From NCBI RefSeq assembly GCF_026262505.1, contig NC_067207.1, positions 13,670,082 through 13,734,081 on the forward strand: a stretch of DNA of 64,000 nucleotides, given 5' to 3'. The position numbers and the translations under genes were made by a program. Below, one piece after another: positions 49,901 through 59,725 of the stretch. Position 1 is the first letter of the stretch, and the number at the start of each line of letters is the position of its first letter. Under the pieces are notes generated by a model. It was not told the DNA's origin. It saw nothing but the letters and a program-made list of their open reading frames with translations, and did no database searches. The DNA is from Trichomonas vaginalis G3 (Eukaryota > Parabasalia > Trichomonadida > Trichomonadidae).

Positions 49901-50301
49901 TATTTGGAAACGAGCTTATTCCATATGGACAGGCACTGTTTGAAGAGCTTGAACCGGAAACTCAGACAGAGTCATGCAAACAATAAGCGACGACTCAAAT
50001 ACAAACTATGACAAACTCTTTCTAGGATATAGGTTACCTGAGATGGGCGACCAGAGCCCAAAGCAAAAAGGACATGGAAATTTGCAACATACTAGATGAA
50101 CATGAGGCAAAGATGCAACAACTTGAAGCAGAGGCAAGTTACCAAAAGCGACACCAAAGAAGAAGAAAGAGTAGAACAAAGTGAAAGTAGTGAAAAGTAA
50201 CTTCATCTAGTGAAAGTAGTGGCAATGAAGGAAAAAGAAGAGTTAAAAACTCAGTCAGGAAGAAAGTAAAGCTTGGTCACGTGGTTCTATTATACATATA
50301 A
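46978..50301 (+). pseudogene. long structural-type gene, inverted copy (heavily broken)
   Basis: Copy of 15,390-18,760 with the same order of regions: basic start, Gln-rich helix, coiled coils, PTVQNPAQQ repeats (fewer units, around 48.29-48.39 kb), folded domains and a Ser/Lys-rich end. More than a dozen breaks. The different number of peptide repeats shows that the minisatellite changed after duplication. Confidence 0.6.
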
Positions 50302-50333
50302 ATCCAACTATTCTATATTTTTACCCATATGAA

Positions 50334-51930
50334 ATGTACGCCGTCAGAATATAACGCCAACAGTTTTGGGATGCCATGAATGGAAATGTTTCCGAATGGT
50401 ATAACGAATGCGACAATGCATTAGAAGGTCAGAAATAGTTCCTGGAACTTACGAATATACAACTGCTGTTCTTATGGAAACGTAGGTGAGTTTGGAGAAG
50501 GTTCTTCAACAACATATATGCTTGCGACAGGTTTCATATAATTTCTATTGACAACTCATTCTTATACGTGGAACAAGACATTGAAATAAAAACCTTCTGC
50601 CAAGTTGTCTGACAAGAAAGGTTGCAATGGAATTTTCTATGTCGGATACCAATATGCTCCAGAAGTTTTCATGGGATATTAAGATATATTCTAACTCTCT
50701 AGTTCTTAACAGTAACATGGGCAAACTATGAAATGGTTCGCTTTGAGAAACTCAGTACAACCACAAGCTAGAGAACAAACAGACCAGTATGCAACTATTG
50801 AGAAAATAAAGACTTGACCCTAACGTTCCAGGAGTTTATGTTGACCTTTCTGGACAAACTGCAGCAGCAGTAACCAAAGTAAAACTGAAACTTAGAGTTC
50901 CTTTGTCATCTTTCCTCATCTCAGGTTTTTAAGATACTTGCCAAACTGGGCAGAAAAATTTCTATCGAACTTACTCCAAGCAAAAATAACTTAGTCATTG
51001 CACCAACACAAGACCCATTCACTCTTACAGACGTAAAGGGAGCAAATCAAACGTCATTCGCCGAATTTTGCAAAGACAAAGTTGACTTAGACTTTGTTTC
51101 TCAAACCTCAACACTGAAAAACTATTATTTCAATGCTGCTGGAACTGCTTGGGACCCAGTTAAGTTCACATGCGAAAAGTTTTGAATGCAAGAGAATAGA
51201 AAGCAGACTTGCAGTCTATATGTTGGACCCAGATATTTCAAATGCTTTAGCTGCCAATATATTGCAGTTCCACTTAGTTCCCTATACACCAAATATCTGT
51301 CAAAGACTTTGCAGGTGAAGTTGGAAACCAAAGTGCTGACCCAGGTGCAAGAACAGATATTGCCTTAACAACTGCAATGAAACATGCAGATACTATGTTT
51401 GTACTGTTCAGACGAACTATAAATGACTATTCTTGTTTCTACAACCCTGGTATTAAATATCATATAAACATAGATGGCAAATACTATCCAAGAGAAGAAT
51501 ATTCCACAGTTGAAGATATGAGGTCATACAACTTGACATTAGATGCTATGAACTTTAACAACAACTTCACAACAACCATTAACCCTGAAATGCAAAGTTC
51601 TATTATTGCCATATGTGAAAGTATGGACTCATACAGGAGGTCAAAACACTCAATATACAAATGGAGACCGTTCAAACTTTTGGCTTGGCATTCCATTTGC
51701 TGACTCAGAAGACTTTATGGGTGGTATTTCAACTGTTGTACAGTTCAAATACAATATACTGGTGACAGAGACGGTCCAGATGAATTGAAAGCAAAGAAGT
51801 TTACAAAACCAATAGCACTTTTCACGGAAGAGATGCTCTTTTGAAGATCGTTCGATGAAACCCTGCTGGGGCTCCTCAGATTGGCATAACGACAGCTTCC
51901 ATCGAGCAGATTTTGGCAGCAGGTCAGTAA
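50334..51930 (+). pseudogene. second capsid-type gene, inverted copy (heavily broken)
   Basis: Copy of the 13,750-15,357 gene with the same start context (TATTTTTACCCATATGAA) and the same end. Many breaks; long recognisable stretches remain (for example SNFWLGIPFADSEDFMGG). Confidence 0.6.
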
Positions 51931-52241
51931 GTTGTTCTTGAACTGACTTCTCTCCGTCAATATTGACAGTACGCCAGTTTTGATATAATATTGTATTATA
52001 AACTTACCTTTAGAAATATCGGTCAGTTTTGTTGTTATATTTTTGCTGCTTCAAGAACTTTCACCATTTCAGTTATACCAACTTTCTTTGCTTTATGAAA
52101 ATATTTTGGTTCAGCAAAGACTGCTATTCTATAACATTTTCCATTGTTTGTGTAAAGAACTATTCTGTCAATGAACTTGTATTGTTTGTGTGTGTAAACT
52201 TTGTTTTGCTTCAATTCGAAGAGATACTCAAATACGTCCAT
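51823..52241 (-). pseudogene. inverted copy of the 13,437 gene (broken)
   Basis: Starts MDVFEYLFELKQNKVYTHKQ at 52,241 and overlaps the capsid gene 3' end exactly as in VLE-1. About one or two breaks. Function unknown. Confidence 0.5.
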
Positions 52242-52305
52242 CTTTTTATTCTAAGTAAAATGTCATTTCCGAAAAAATAGAAGCGTAAGTGTTTCAAAAG
52301 GTTTA

Positions 52306-52842
52306 ATGGTGGTGGCAGATGTGAAGTTAAATTCACCAACTCAAACAAACAGTCAAAGTGTTGTTGTCAATGTCAAAGAAAGAGATGTTGAAGTGGGGAA
52401 ACCATACGAAGACGAAGATGGTATAACAATAGTTCCTGTAAAAGAACCAACATACCCTGAAGTTAGCAGAGACTTAAGTTCTGTTGCAGATATTCGAAAA
52501 CGACTACCAACAACTTAAAGACAAACTTAAAACTCAGGGAAGATTTGTCAAGCTTTGGGTATAATGTTAAACTTGGTCGAACACAACCCTGTAAAGTGAA
52601 CTCATATGTCATTGCACCTCATGAAGTTTTGAAAGAACTATTGAAACTTTTGACAGAGGCAGACGATATAAACATCAAAGAAAAATAGAACCCGACATTG
52701 CTGCTGTGGTGTTTCATATAATGTCATTGACAAGATATACGTTATGAAAGGAGGTGAAACGTTGAACTTAAAATATAGTTTCCCAGACGTTATAAAAATA
52801 TTTGACGACCACAACATTTCATTAAAATTAGTTGCTAAGTAA
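52306..52842 (+). pseudogene. inverted copy of the 12,860-13,374 gene (broken)
   Basis: Same Thr/Ser/Val-rich start and GKPYEDEDG patch as its VLE-1 partner; about two breaks. It is followed directly by a small gene that VLE-1 has lost. Confidence 0.5.
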
Positions 52843-52863
52843 AATGTCAAAACTTCTTGAAAG

Positions 52864-53073
52864 ATGTTTGAAGAAAAACAATATAGACTTTATTTCATGA
52901 AAGGACTTTACACACTTTTGAACGATATGAAAGACCCTGTTTTGTTTGTTCGTGTAGACAAAGGAAAGTTCTATGTCTTTACAAAATATTTGAACTTCTT
53001 AGACAGAGAACTTCAAGAAACGCCATGTGAAAGTTTAGATGAAGTTCTTCTCCACTTTCAGAAAAACTTTTAA
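52864..53073 (+). CDS. small VLE protein retained only in VLE-2
   Basis: 69 codons: MFEEKQYRLYFMKGLYTLLN and VLFVRVDKGKFYVFTKYLNF, compact alpha/beta with a helical end. Another ATG in a different phase at 52,844 makes the exact start uncertain. The corresponding stretch is absent from VLE-1 near 12,850, which implies loss there. No family recognised. Confidence 0.5.
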   Translation: MFEEKQYRLYFMKGLYTLLNDMKDPVLFVRVDKGKFYVFTKYLNFLDRELQETPCESLDEVLLHFQKNF

Positions 53074-53198
53074 ATATATGTAAATGCAGAAGACATAGTG
53101 GTTTATACTATTACGACTAAAAACCCGAGTCATATAATTCTATAACAACAAACTTACAAAGTCCTCAAGGACGATATTGTAAACTGACCTTAAACACG

Positions 53199-53910
53199 AT
53201 GACGACTAAAGCCTGTTTTGCTCTTTTGACACCAGAAGATTTTATTGTTGTGAATGGAAAAAAATACTCCTTTGAAGATACTTACTCAGATATACCACCA
53301 ACAGGTTTTGTTGACTTATTTAATACTTTAAGGACGATGTAACATGTGCTGCAACTAGAGCAGGTTTCATTATGTTTGGATGTCCGACTGAGTTTAGTAT
53401 AAACGATATGAGCTATAATACAAAACTTATATCTGGTTTTTACTACCAACAGTTTCCTATAACAGGAAAAGGTGTCATACAAGGTTTGTCTGTTCCATTG
53501 ACTTTTAAGTACACCTATTTTATATATTGTTTCAAACTTAGGTTCAAAGTGCTATTCGAATGTCGACAGAAACTACTATGACCAAAAGATACTCATGCGT
53601 ATAAACAACACTTTCTCTGCTGGTTTGCCTATTGTTCATTCGAATGCAGAGTTTCAGCTTTAGTAAACTCAAACACTTTAGCAAACATAAACTTAACCTT
53701 AGTTGACGCAAACTTTGTTCCTGTAAAACTTTTATGTCCTATGTATTTGTCAATGACGGCAGAAAGTTTCGAATTGGAAGATGCAACTGGTGAAAGTATT
53801 GTACTACAAGAACAACTTCAACAACAAATAGCTCAAGAACAACAAATGCAACAAATGGAACAAATGCAACAACAAAGTCAAGAACAACAAATAGCTCAAG
53901 AATTAAAAAA
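53199..53910 (+). pseudogene. inverted copy of the 12,046-12,725 gene (broken)
   Basis: Starts MTTKACFALLTPEDFIVVNG and retains the beta-rich body and Gln/Met-rich tail; several breaks. The Gln tract is longer than in VLE-1, consistent with slippage in the CAA repeats. Confidence 0.5.
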
Positions 53911-53935
53911 AATATTTTTTTATTTTTATAAAAAA

Positions 53936-55167
53936 ATGTACAGAATAGACGTTTCAGATTTTTATGACTTCCAAGCGTTCAGAAATATGTGTCCATTTCG
54001 AGACTATAACAAAGCAGTCGCGAGAATTTGAAACGTTTTAGTCATTTATGTCGACTCTGCCCAGAATGTTATGTCATGAAAAATGGGATGTAGTCTTTAA
54101 ACAAACCTAAAGCGACAATAGTTTCAGAACAAGAATGTAAACAGAAACTTAAGAAAATAAAAGTCGTACAAGTTGGTATGAAGATGTTAGATGCTTGGGA
54201 TATCTTATTGTCAAAGTTAGAAGATTTTTCAGTTCGTGGTATAAAGTTCTATACACCATCTCCAAACTTCTATTCTATCTTCACTGGATATAAATACGAA
54301 CAAGTAGAATGGAAAGAAAATGTTATAAAGCTTGGTTAGACCATGTCAAAGAAATTATATGCAATGGAAACGAAAGAGTCTATGAGTATATCTTATGTTG
54401 AGTTTGCAAACATCTTACAACATCCAAGTGCTAAAAATGAAACTGCTCCCATCATAATTGGAAAACAAGGAACAGGTAAGAACACTTTCTTTACAGATAT
54501 CTTATGCAACTGTTAGAGGGCTATTCGAATCCGAATATGACAAACTTAAAACATCTGCGGTAAATTTAACTCTTCAATAGAGAATATGAAACTTATAGTA
54601 TGTAACGAACTTAAAGTATAGATAACAAAGGTTTTAAACTCAGATGCTTTGAAGAGTCTTATAACAGACAAAGTTGGAGTTGTTGAAAGAAAGTATAGAG
54701 ACCAAAGAGTTTGTGAAAATGTTGCAAATTTCATCATGGTTTCAAACAATGCCGTTCCGATGAAGTTAGAAAGTTCTGACAGAAGATATGTAGTTGTCAG
54801 AACGTCAGAAGCTCATATGCAAGATACAGAATATTTTGACGACTTAGCAGAAACTTTGACATCTGACTTTTACAACCACTTGTTCTCATATTTCATGACA
54901 TTAGATATTTCAAAGTTCAATCCAAGACAAATTCCACATACCGAAGAGAGACAAACATTGTTAGAAGCAAACAAGAGTGTATATGAACTGTTCATAGATG
55001 AAACTGACTTTGAGTGTTTAGATGAAAGGTCATTGTACGATTCGTATAAACAGTATTGTCAAGAATATGGTTATATGACAGCGTCTAAACGAACATTCTT
55101 GGCAAATGTCAAAAGTCTTTTAGACGTACAGAATGGTGTATATACAAAGAAAAATTTTTCTGAGTAA
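53936..55167 (+). pseudogene. SF3 helicase, inverted copy (broken)
   Basis: Copy of 10,781-12,016. The 3' 172 codons are open (54,649-55,167) and nearly identical to VLE-1, including NFIMVSNNAVP. The 5' two thirds hold several breaks. Confidence 0.75.
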
Positions 55168-55204
55168 ATTTTAAAAAAAAATATTTTTTTATCCGATAGA
55201 AAAG

Positions 55205-55624
55205 ATGACGAAATTCATCTCAGTCAACAAGTACATGTCAGGACTTAAAGAAGAACTAGACCCATTCACATATTTGAATGTTTACTTCTACCATTTTGAA
55301 AAGTCTACATTTGACAAAGTTTGGAACATCGAACCAGTTAAGTTTGCTATTGTGACTAAAAATGGTGCGAAATTTGAAGACTTAGACATAGAAGGTTTGT
55401 TAACAGTCAAAGAAAGTTTTGACAGAAGGTTCTCAAACCTTAAAGAAGGCAAAGCATACAAACTTGTTATACCTTATGAACCAAAGAAAGCAGACGACTA
55501 TGAATATTATGAGTCTAAGATAGTTGAAGTTCAAGGTAAATTGGGTAAAAAGATTTTAGAGTCTAAGCCGGTGTTTGCTCCTAAAGAGGAAGAGAACATT
55601 GACATTGACCCAGAAATGTTCTAA
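55205..55624 (+). CDS. conserved VLE protein next to helicase (second copy)
   Basis: 139 codons, whole, about six residue differences from the partner at 10,325-10,744. TTTTTTTATCCGATAG precedes the ATG. Being intact in both copies while neighbours decay could reflect chance or constraint. Function unknown. Confidence 0.65.
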   Translation: MTKFISVNKYMSGLKEELDPFTYLNVYFYHFEKSTFDKVWNIEPVKFAIVTKNGAKFEDLDIEGLLTVKESFDRRFSNLKEGKAYKLVIPYEPKKADDYEYYESKIVEVQGKLGKKILESKPVFAPKEEENIDIDPEMF

Positions 55625-55640
55625 AAATAAAATTTTATTT

Positions 55641-56085
55641 TTACATGTCAAATTTCTTTTTCTCTGGCTCTGGTTCTTTCTTCTCTTCTTCTACTTTCTT
55701 TTCTTTCTTTTCTCTCTTCTTCTTTCTGGTGGAGTTATGTCAAACTTCTCAGAACCATATTTTTGTAAAAGTGCTTTGTCATTTAATAGCTCTTCTATTC
55801 TGTTTTCTATTTCATTTTCAAGAACAGCGCATGTGTCTTCTTTGCATTCTAAGAAGTTTTGTTGGACTTCATCTCTCCAAGAGGCGTCATCTCTGTCAAC
55901 AAGTCTGTCATTGACAAATTTTAAGACTTCTCTGCTTAAGGTTTTATGGTTCTTGTCATATTCCCAGAAACAGAACTTTAGAACAAATTCCCTTTCTTGT
56001 TTACACTATGTAAGATTTTATGGTCGACAGATGTTTTGCTGTCGAAAAGCTTGTCTCGAATATAGATAGCGAAATCGCTAGACAT
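55641..56085 (-). pseudogene. inverted copy of the 9,859 gene (broken)
   Basis: Divergent from the ATPase as in VLE-1, with a Lys/Glu/Pro-rich C-terminal tail; about one or two breaks. The Lys/Glu tract differs in length from VLE-1. Confidence 0.5.
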
Positions 56086-56121
56086 TTCCTAAAAGATAAA
56101 AATTTTAATTTTTCTAAAAAT

Positions 56122-56997
56122 ATGTTAGAAAAAAAGTTTGCTGACATTGACAAAAATTTTGAGAATGTTTTAAATAAGAACAAGAGGAAGTTGGAAAATG
56201 CTCAGATAAAACCCATACATGACAAGTTCTTATTTGCTCAGAATGGTATAACAGGTCTAATTGCACCACCTGGGTCGGGTAAGACTTTCACTTATCTTAA
56301 AATGGCTGCACAACAACAAGAACTAGATGAGAAGAACCCATTCTATGAGTTAGTAGTCATTTGTAGTACTTCTGGTCAATTTGACCAAACCGTCAATTCG
56401 TTCAAAGATATTATAAAAAAGTCTAAGTTAGTATGTATAAAAGATACTGAGTTGTTAGATTGGATAAAGAAGTACCAAAGAAGAGTTTTGAAGTACAATG
56501 CTATAAATGAGTATGTCAATTCGAGGTTTAAAGACCCAAATGAGGAAATGCAGAGAATATTAGAGAAGAAACACTTCAGAAACAAACAGAAAGAGATAGA
56601 ATACATTTCGAAGAAATTGCAATCTTACGATTGGAAGACTTACCCTCACAGATGTCTTCTTATCTTAGATGACTTTGCTTCTCATCCTTTGTTAAAGAAC
56701 AGAGAACAAGACATGTGTCGAATTCTTAAGAAGCTCAGACACTTTAACATTTCAGTTGTCATTTGTGTACAGACAGCCAAGAGTTTAAGTAAGGATGTAA
56801 AGAGAATACTTACTGATATCATACTTTTCCCCGGATTGTCCGAAGACGATTTCATGGAACTTATGAAAGAGTCCATGGCAGGTAAGTTTGACAGACATGA
56901 ACTATGGGAGAAGTACAAAGTCATACAAGACCCTCATACTTCTTTCAGAATTCACATCTACGCAAACAAAGTTCAAATTGTAAAAAGTCAAGCGTAA
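56122..56997 (+). CDS. A32-like genome packaging ATPase (apparently whole)
   Basis: 291 codons from ATG 56,122 (325 if ATG 56,020 is used). Walker A APPGSGKTFTYLK; Walker B LLILDDFASHP; then a strand SVVICVQTAKSLS typical of the sensor region, and a C-terminal helical part. Fits the A32/FtsK-HerA packaging family. The start at 56,122 is preferred because TTTTTCTAAAAAT precedes it and the upstream codons overlap the divergent gene. The partner in VLE-1 (8,947-9,822) is broken. Confidence 0.85.
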   Translation: MLEKKFADIDKNFENVLNKNKRKLENAQIKPIHDKFLFAQNGITGLIAPPGSGKTFTYLKMAAQQQELDEKNPFYELVVICSTSGQFDQTVNSFKDIIKKSKLVCIKDTELLDWIKKYQRRVLKYNAINEYVNSRFKDPNEEMQRILEKKHFRNKQKEIEYISKKLQSYDWKTYPHRCLLILDDFASHPLLKNREQDMCRILKKLRHFNISVVICVQTAKSLSKDVKRILTDIILFPGLSEDDFMELMKESMAGKFDRHELWEKYKVIQDPHTSFRIHIYANKVQIVKSQA

Positions 56998-57022
56998 AAA
57001 TAAAGAGTTAGTCTTAGTAAGT

Positions 57023-57091
57023 CTGTTGTGGTTCTGCAGCTTTCGGTTCTTCTGGCTTTGGAATGGACTCGGTTGGTGGTACGTCGGACAT
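57023..57091 (-). pseudogene. remnant 5' end of the Pro/Gln-rich gene
   Basis: The first 20 or so codons match the start of the 7,672-8,250 gene (PKPEEPKAAEPQQ); the rest is missing. It joins directly to sequence downstream of the ATPase gene. Confidence 0.6.
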
Positions 57092-57099
57092 TCGTTTGT

Positions 57100-57480
57100 G
57101 TCCTGTCGGAAGGAAGAACTTTTCCTGTCGGAAGGAAGAACTTTTCCTGTCGGAAAGAAAAACTTTTCCTGTCGGAAAGAAAAACTTTTCCTGTCGGAAA
57201 GAAAAATTTTTCCTGTCGGAAAGAAAAACTTTTCCTGAAGGTCGACCAAAAAGTTCTCAATTTTCGAAAATTTGAATGGTTTACGGACGGACAACTGGAA
57301 AAATTTTTCCTGTCGGAAAGAAAAATTTTTCCTGTCGGAAAGAAAAACTTTTCCTGTCGGAAGGAAGGACTTTTCCTGTCGGAAAGAAAAACTTTTCCTG
57401 TCGGAAAGAAAAACTTTTCCTGTCGGAAGGAAGGACTCGGAATGTCGGAAGGAAGGACTCGGAATGCCAGAAGGACTCGG
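57100..57480. repeat. 22-bp self-complementary tandem repeats, expanded copy
   Basis: Blocks at about 57,100-57,236 and 57,297-57,480 hold roughly 6 and 8 units of the unit seen at 7,426-7,664, read on the other strand (CTTTTCCTGTCGGAAAG). The same spacer with the AATTTTCGAAAATT palindrome separates the blocks. The right end degrades into short GGACTCGGAATG units. Copy number and unit variants differ from VLE-1. Confidence 0.85.
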
Positions 57481-57550
57481 ACAAGACAATTTACCATCTA
57501 GAGCTACCTGAGCCATCTTTGGTGTCAAGCTTGAAAAATAAATGGTTCAT

Positions 57551-58357
57551 TTACTCTTCCTCTTTGAAGTTATCGAAATACTCTGTTATCTTTTCTTTCA
57601 GTAGCGGCAAATCTTCTTTGAATGTAAGTATTGTACAACCTTTCATATCATAGTGTGTTTGAGGTAACGTATCTTGAACTATCTGTTTAACATCTTCATT
57701 CGGTGTCATTGAAATCGGTAAGTTTTCGCGATAGAACCAATTTCTGTCAGATTTGTAAATCTTAGCTAAGTCGTAAAAGCTTTTGTTGTTTCTTCTGACT
57801 AAATGCAACATAACCATATCTCTGTCTTCTTCATTTTCCATCTCTTCAGTGTAAATCATATACTTATAGTTCTTTTCCTTTCCTTTTGGTACCGAACGTG
57901 GTATTCTTTTCTGTATGTTTTTGTCTTTTGCTTCAAGCTTGTTCTCTAGCTCTTCACGTTCTTGTCTATGAATTTCATCTAACATCATGAAAATATAACA
58001 AGCGTAACGAGGTGAAGCCCACATTGCAACAGCATTTACTAAAAGTCTATGTACATACCAACCTCTCAAACCATTTGGCAAATTTTGACGATTTTCGTAC
58101 GGAATCTCGACCCGCGGTTTTCCGCCGGTCGCAAACATATGAGGAAATTCTTCTAAAAGTTCTTTTGTCTGTTGGTTTTCAAACCAATGACGTGCTTGCT
58201 TTGTAGAACGAAGAGCATTCAAAATACTTTGCATTTGGTACATGTCATCTTTGACCGAACGAATGAGACGTAACTGTTTGTTATACTGTATGTACTCGTA
58301 TTCTTCATTTATATCTTCATGAACGATAGCAGTTGTTGTGTTCTCTGTTGTTGTCAT
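57551..58357 (-). CDS. KilA-N domain protein with in-frame hairpin
   Basis: 268 codons from ATG 58,357, chosen because it follows the shared leader; a longer frame upstream is not supported. KilA-N type features: helix QMQSILNALRSTKQARHWF (residues 43-61), then GLRGWYVHRLLVNAVAMWAS and PRYACYIFMMLDEI. The C-terminal half is charged and may hold a second small domain (FYDLAKIYKSDRNWFYREN). An in-frame GC-rich hairpin at about 58,107-58,129 encodes GGKPRVEI. Probable DNA-binding accessory protein. Confidence 0.8.
   Translation of the reverse strand: MTTTENTTTAIVHEDINEEYEYIQYNKQLRLIRSVKDDMYQMQSILNALRSTKQARHWFENQQTKELLEEFPHMFATGGKPRVEIPYENRQNLPNGLRGWYVHRLLVNAVAMWASPRYACYIFMMLDEIHRQEREELENKLEAKDKNIQKRIPRSVPKGKEKNYKYMIYTEEMENEEDRDMVMLHLVRRNNKSFYDLAKIYKSDRNWFYRENLPISMTPNEDVKQIVQDTLPQTHYDMKGCTILTFKEDLPLLKEKITEYFDNFKEEE
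58107..58129. repeat. in-frame hairpin in KilA-N gene
   Basis: GACCCGCGG, loop TTTT, CCGCCGGTC: an eight-pair stem with one mismatch in the middle of the KilA-N frame. The flanking ACGATTTTCGTACGGAATCTC is found again, with other hairpin bases, at 59.17-59.28 kb. Confidence 0.75.
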
Positions 58358-58359
58358 AT

Positions 58360-58373
58360 CTGTCTTTACATAC
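58360..58373 (-). promoter_or_regulatory. shared leader GTATGTAAAGACAG
   Basis: Lies 2 bases before ATG 58,357, after TTTTTTATTTT. Identical to the leader of the Maverick HNH gene (30,359-30,372). Confidence 0.6.
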
Positions 58374-58445
58374 AAAATAAAAAATAAAATAAAAATAAAA
58401 CTAGCGTTATTTTCTATCTTGTATAAAAGACCAAAAATAAACGCT

Positions 58446-59060
58446 TTACATGTATTTTTCAGCAACTTCGTCAAATACTTTTATAGCTTTGTCGATCTCA
58501 TCTACTTCAAACGTTTCTTTACCTTTCGTGGGAGCACCATACATTTTCTCAAACTTTTCAAGTAGTTCTGTTTCAGCAGCTCTCATATCGTTAACAAACA
58601 CAACCTTGACTCTATTGACTATACTGTCATATCTTTGAGTTATATTAAATGTTCTTCCTATCTTATATCTCTTTGTATTGAAGTCCTTCGGTTTCTGAAC
58701 GATGTAAAGTAAGCCTTCACTGCAACGTTCCGTATCGAATGAACCATATGTTATGAAATTATATCCAACAACTGGGTCAATCCAGAACAAAACTACTGGT
58801 ATAAGACTTTTGTCGATGAGATATGTTCTTGTTCCATAGAATCTTACCGATATCATCAGCTCAGGATTTCTTGTCAAAATTTTCTGAGTTGAAGCATTTT
58901 TAACCCAGTCGTGGGATGTTTTCTTTCCAGATAGTGTTAAAATGTCTGACAAAGAATATTTTTTGTATTTCTTTGAGTATCTTACGTTTAAATCACCTAT
59001 TCTAACCACTTTGGTGTCATTGTCTATCTTTTTAACTGTTTCAAACTCAGTGCTTGTCAT
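58446..59060 (-). CDS. KilA-N-like plus GIY-YIG (T5orf172 type) nuclease-like protein
   Basis: 204 codons. The first 110 residues look like a KilA-N-type domain (YSKKYKKYSLSDILTLSG, SHDWVKNASTQKIL, LIPVVLFWIDPVVGYNFI). Residues 118-190 fit the GIY-YIG T5orf172 layout: EGLLYIVQKP, YKIGRTFNITQRYDSI, then MRAAETELLEKF and GKETFEVD. Bro/KilA-N fusions to such nucleases are known in large DNA viruses. The start follows the shared leader (59,064-59,077). Confidence 0.75.
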   Translation of the reverse strand: MTSTEFETVKKIDNDTKVVRIGDLNVRYSKKYKKYSLSDILTLSGKKTSHDWVKNASTQKILTRNPELMISVRFYGTRTYLIDKSLIPVVLFWIDPVVGYNFITYGSFDTERCSEGLLYIVQKPKDFNTKRYKIGRTFNITQRYDSIVNRVKVVFVNDMRAAETELLEKFEKMYGAPTKGKETFEVDEIDKAIKVFDEVAEKYM

Positions 59061-59149
59061 TTCCTGTTCTTACATACAAAATAAAAAAAAATATTTTAAA
59101 AAAACTAGCGTTAATTTTATTTTTTCTATCTTGTATAAAAGATATGATT

Positions 59150-59283
59150 TTCATGTGTTTTTTTACGATTTTCATGAGTTTTAGGCGTTCCTCGGTTTTC
59201 CGCGGGTCGCATTTTTTCACGATTTTCATGAGTTTTTTTCACGATTTTCGTACGGAATCTCTATCCTCGGTTTTTCGAGGGTA
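59150..59283. repeat. repeats derived from KilA-N coding DNA, with variable hairpins
   Basis: Copies of the segment CACGATTTTC(A/G)T... seen in the 57,551 KilA-N gene. Two hairpins occupy the equivalent place: CCTCGGTTTTCCGCGGG near 59,190 and CCTCG-GTTTTT-CGAGG near 59,254. The flanks are conserved while the stem bases differ from the gene's own hairpin. No open frame. Confidence 0.65.
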
Positions 59284-59713
59284 GCATTTTTTCACGATTT
59301 CATAGAGTTTTTTTACGAAGTGTAAAAGTTCTCTTCGTCAAAAAAATACAGTTATATCATGAAATTTGGTCATTTTTTCACGATTTCATAGAGTTTTTTT
59401 ACGAAGTGTCAAAGTTCACTTCGTCAAAAAAATACAGTTATATCATGAAATTTGGTCATTTTTTCACGATTTCATAGAGTTTTTTTACGAAGTGTCAAAG
59501 TTCACTTCGTCAAAAAAATACAGTTATATCATGAAATTTGGTCATTTTTTCACGATTTCATAGAGTTTTTTTACGAAGTGTCAAAGTTCACTTCGTCAAA
59601 AAAATACAGTTATATCATGAAATTTGGTCATTTTTTCACGATTTCATAGAGTTTTTTTACGAAGTGTCAAAGTTCACTTCGTCAAAAAAATACAGTTATA
59701 TCATGAAATTTGG
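59284..59713 (+). repeat. 86-bp satellite, five units
   Basis: Five head-to-tail units of 86 bp, the last four identical or nearly so. Each has ACGAAGTG and CACTTCGT around an 8-base loop, extended by T7 and A7 tracts, so every unit can form a long hairpin. The start of the unit (TTTCACGATTTCAT) resembles the adjacent KilA-N-derived repeats. Confidence 0.9.
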
Positions 59714-59725
59714 TCATTTTACTCA

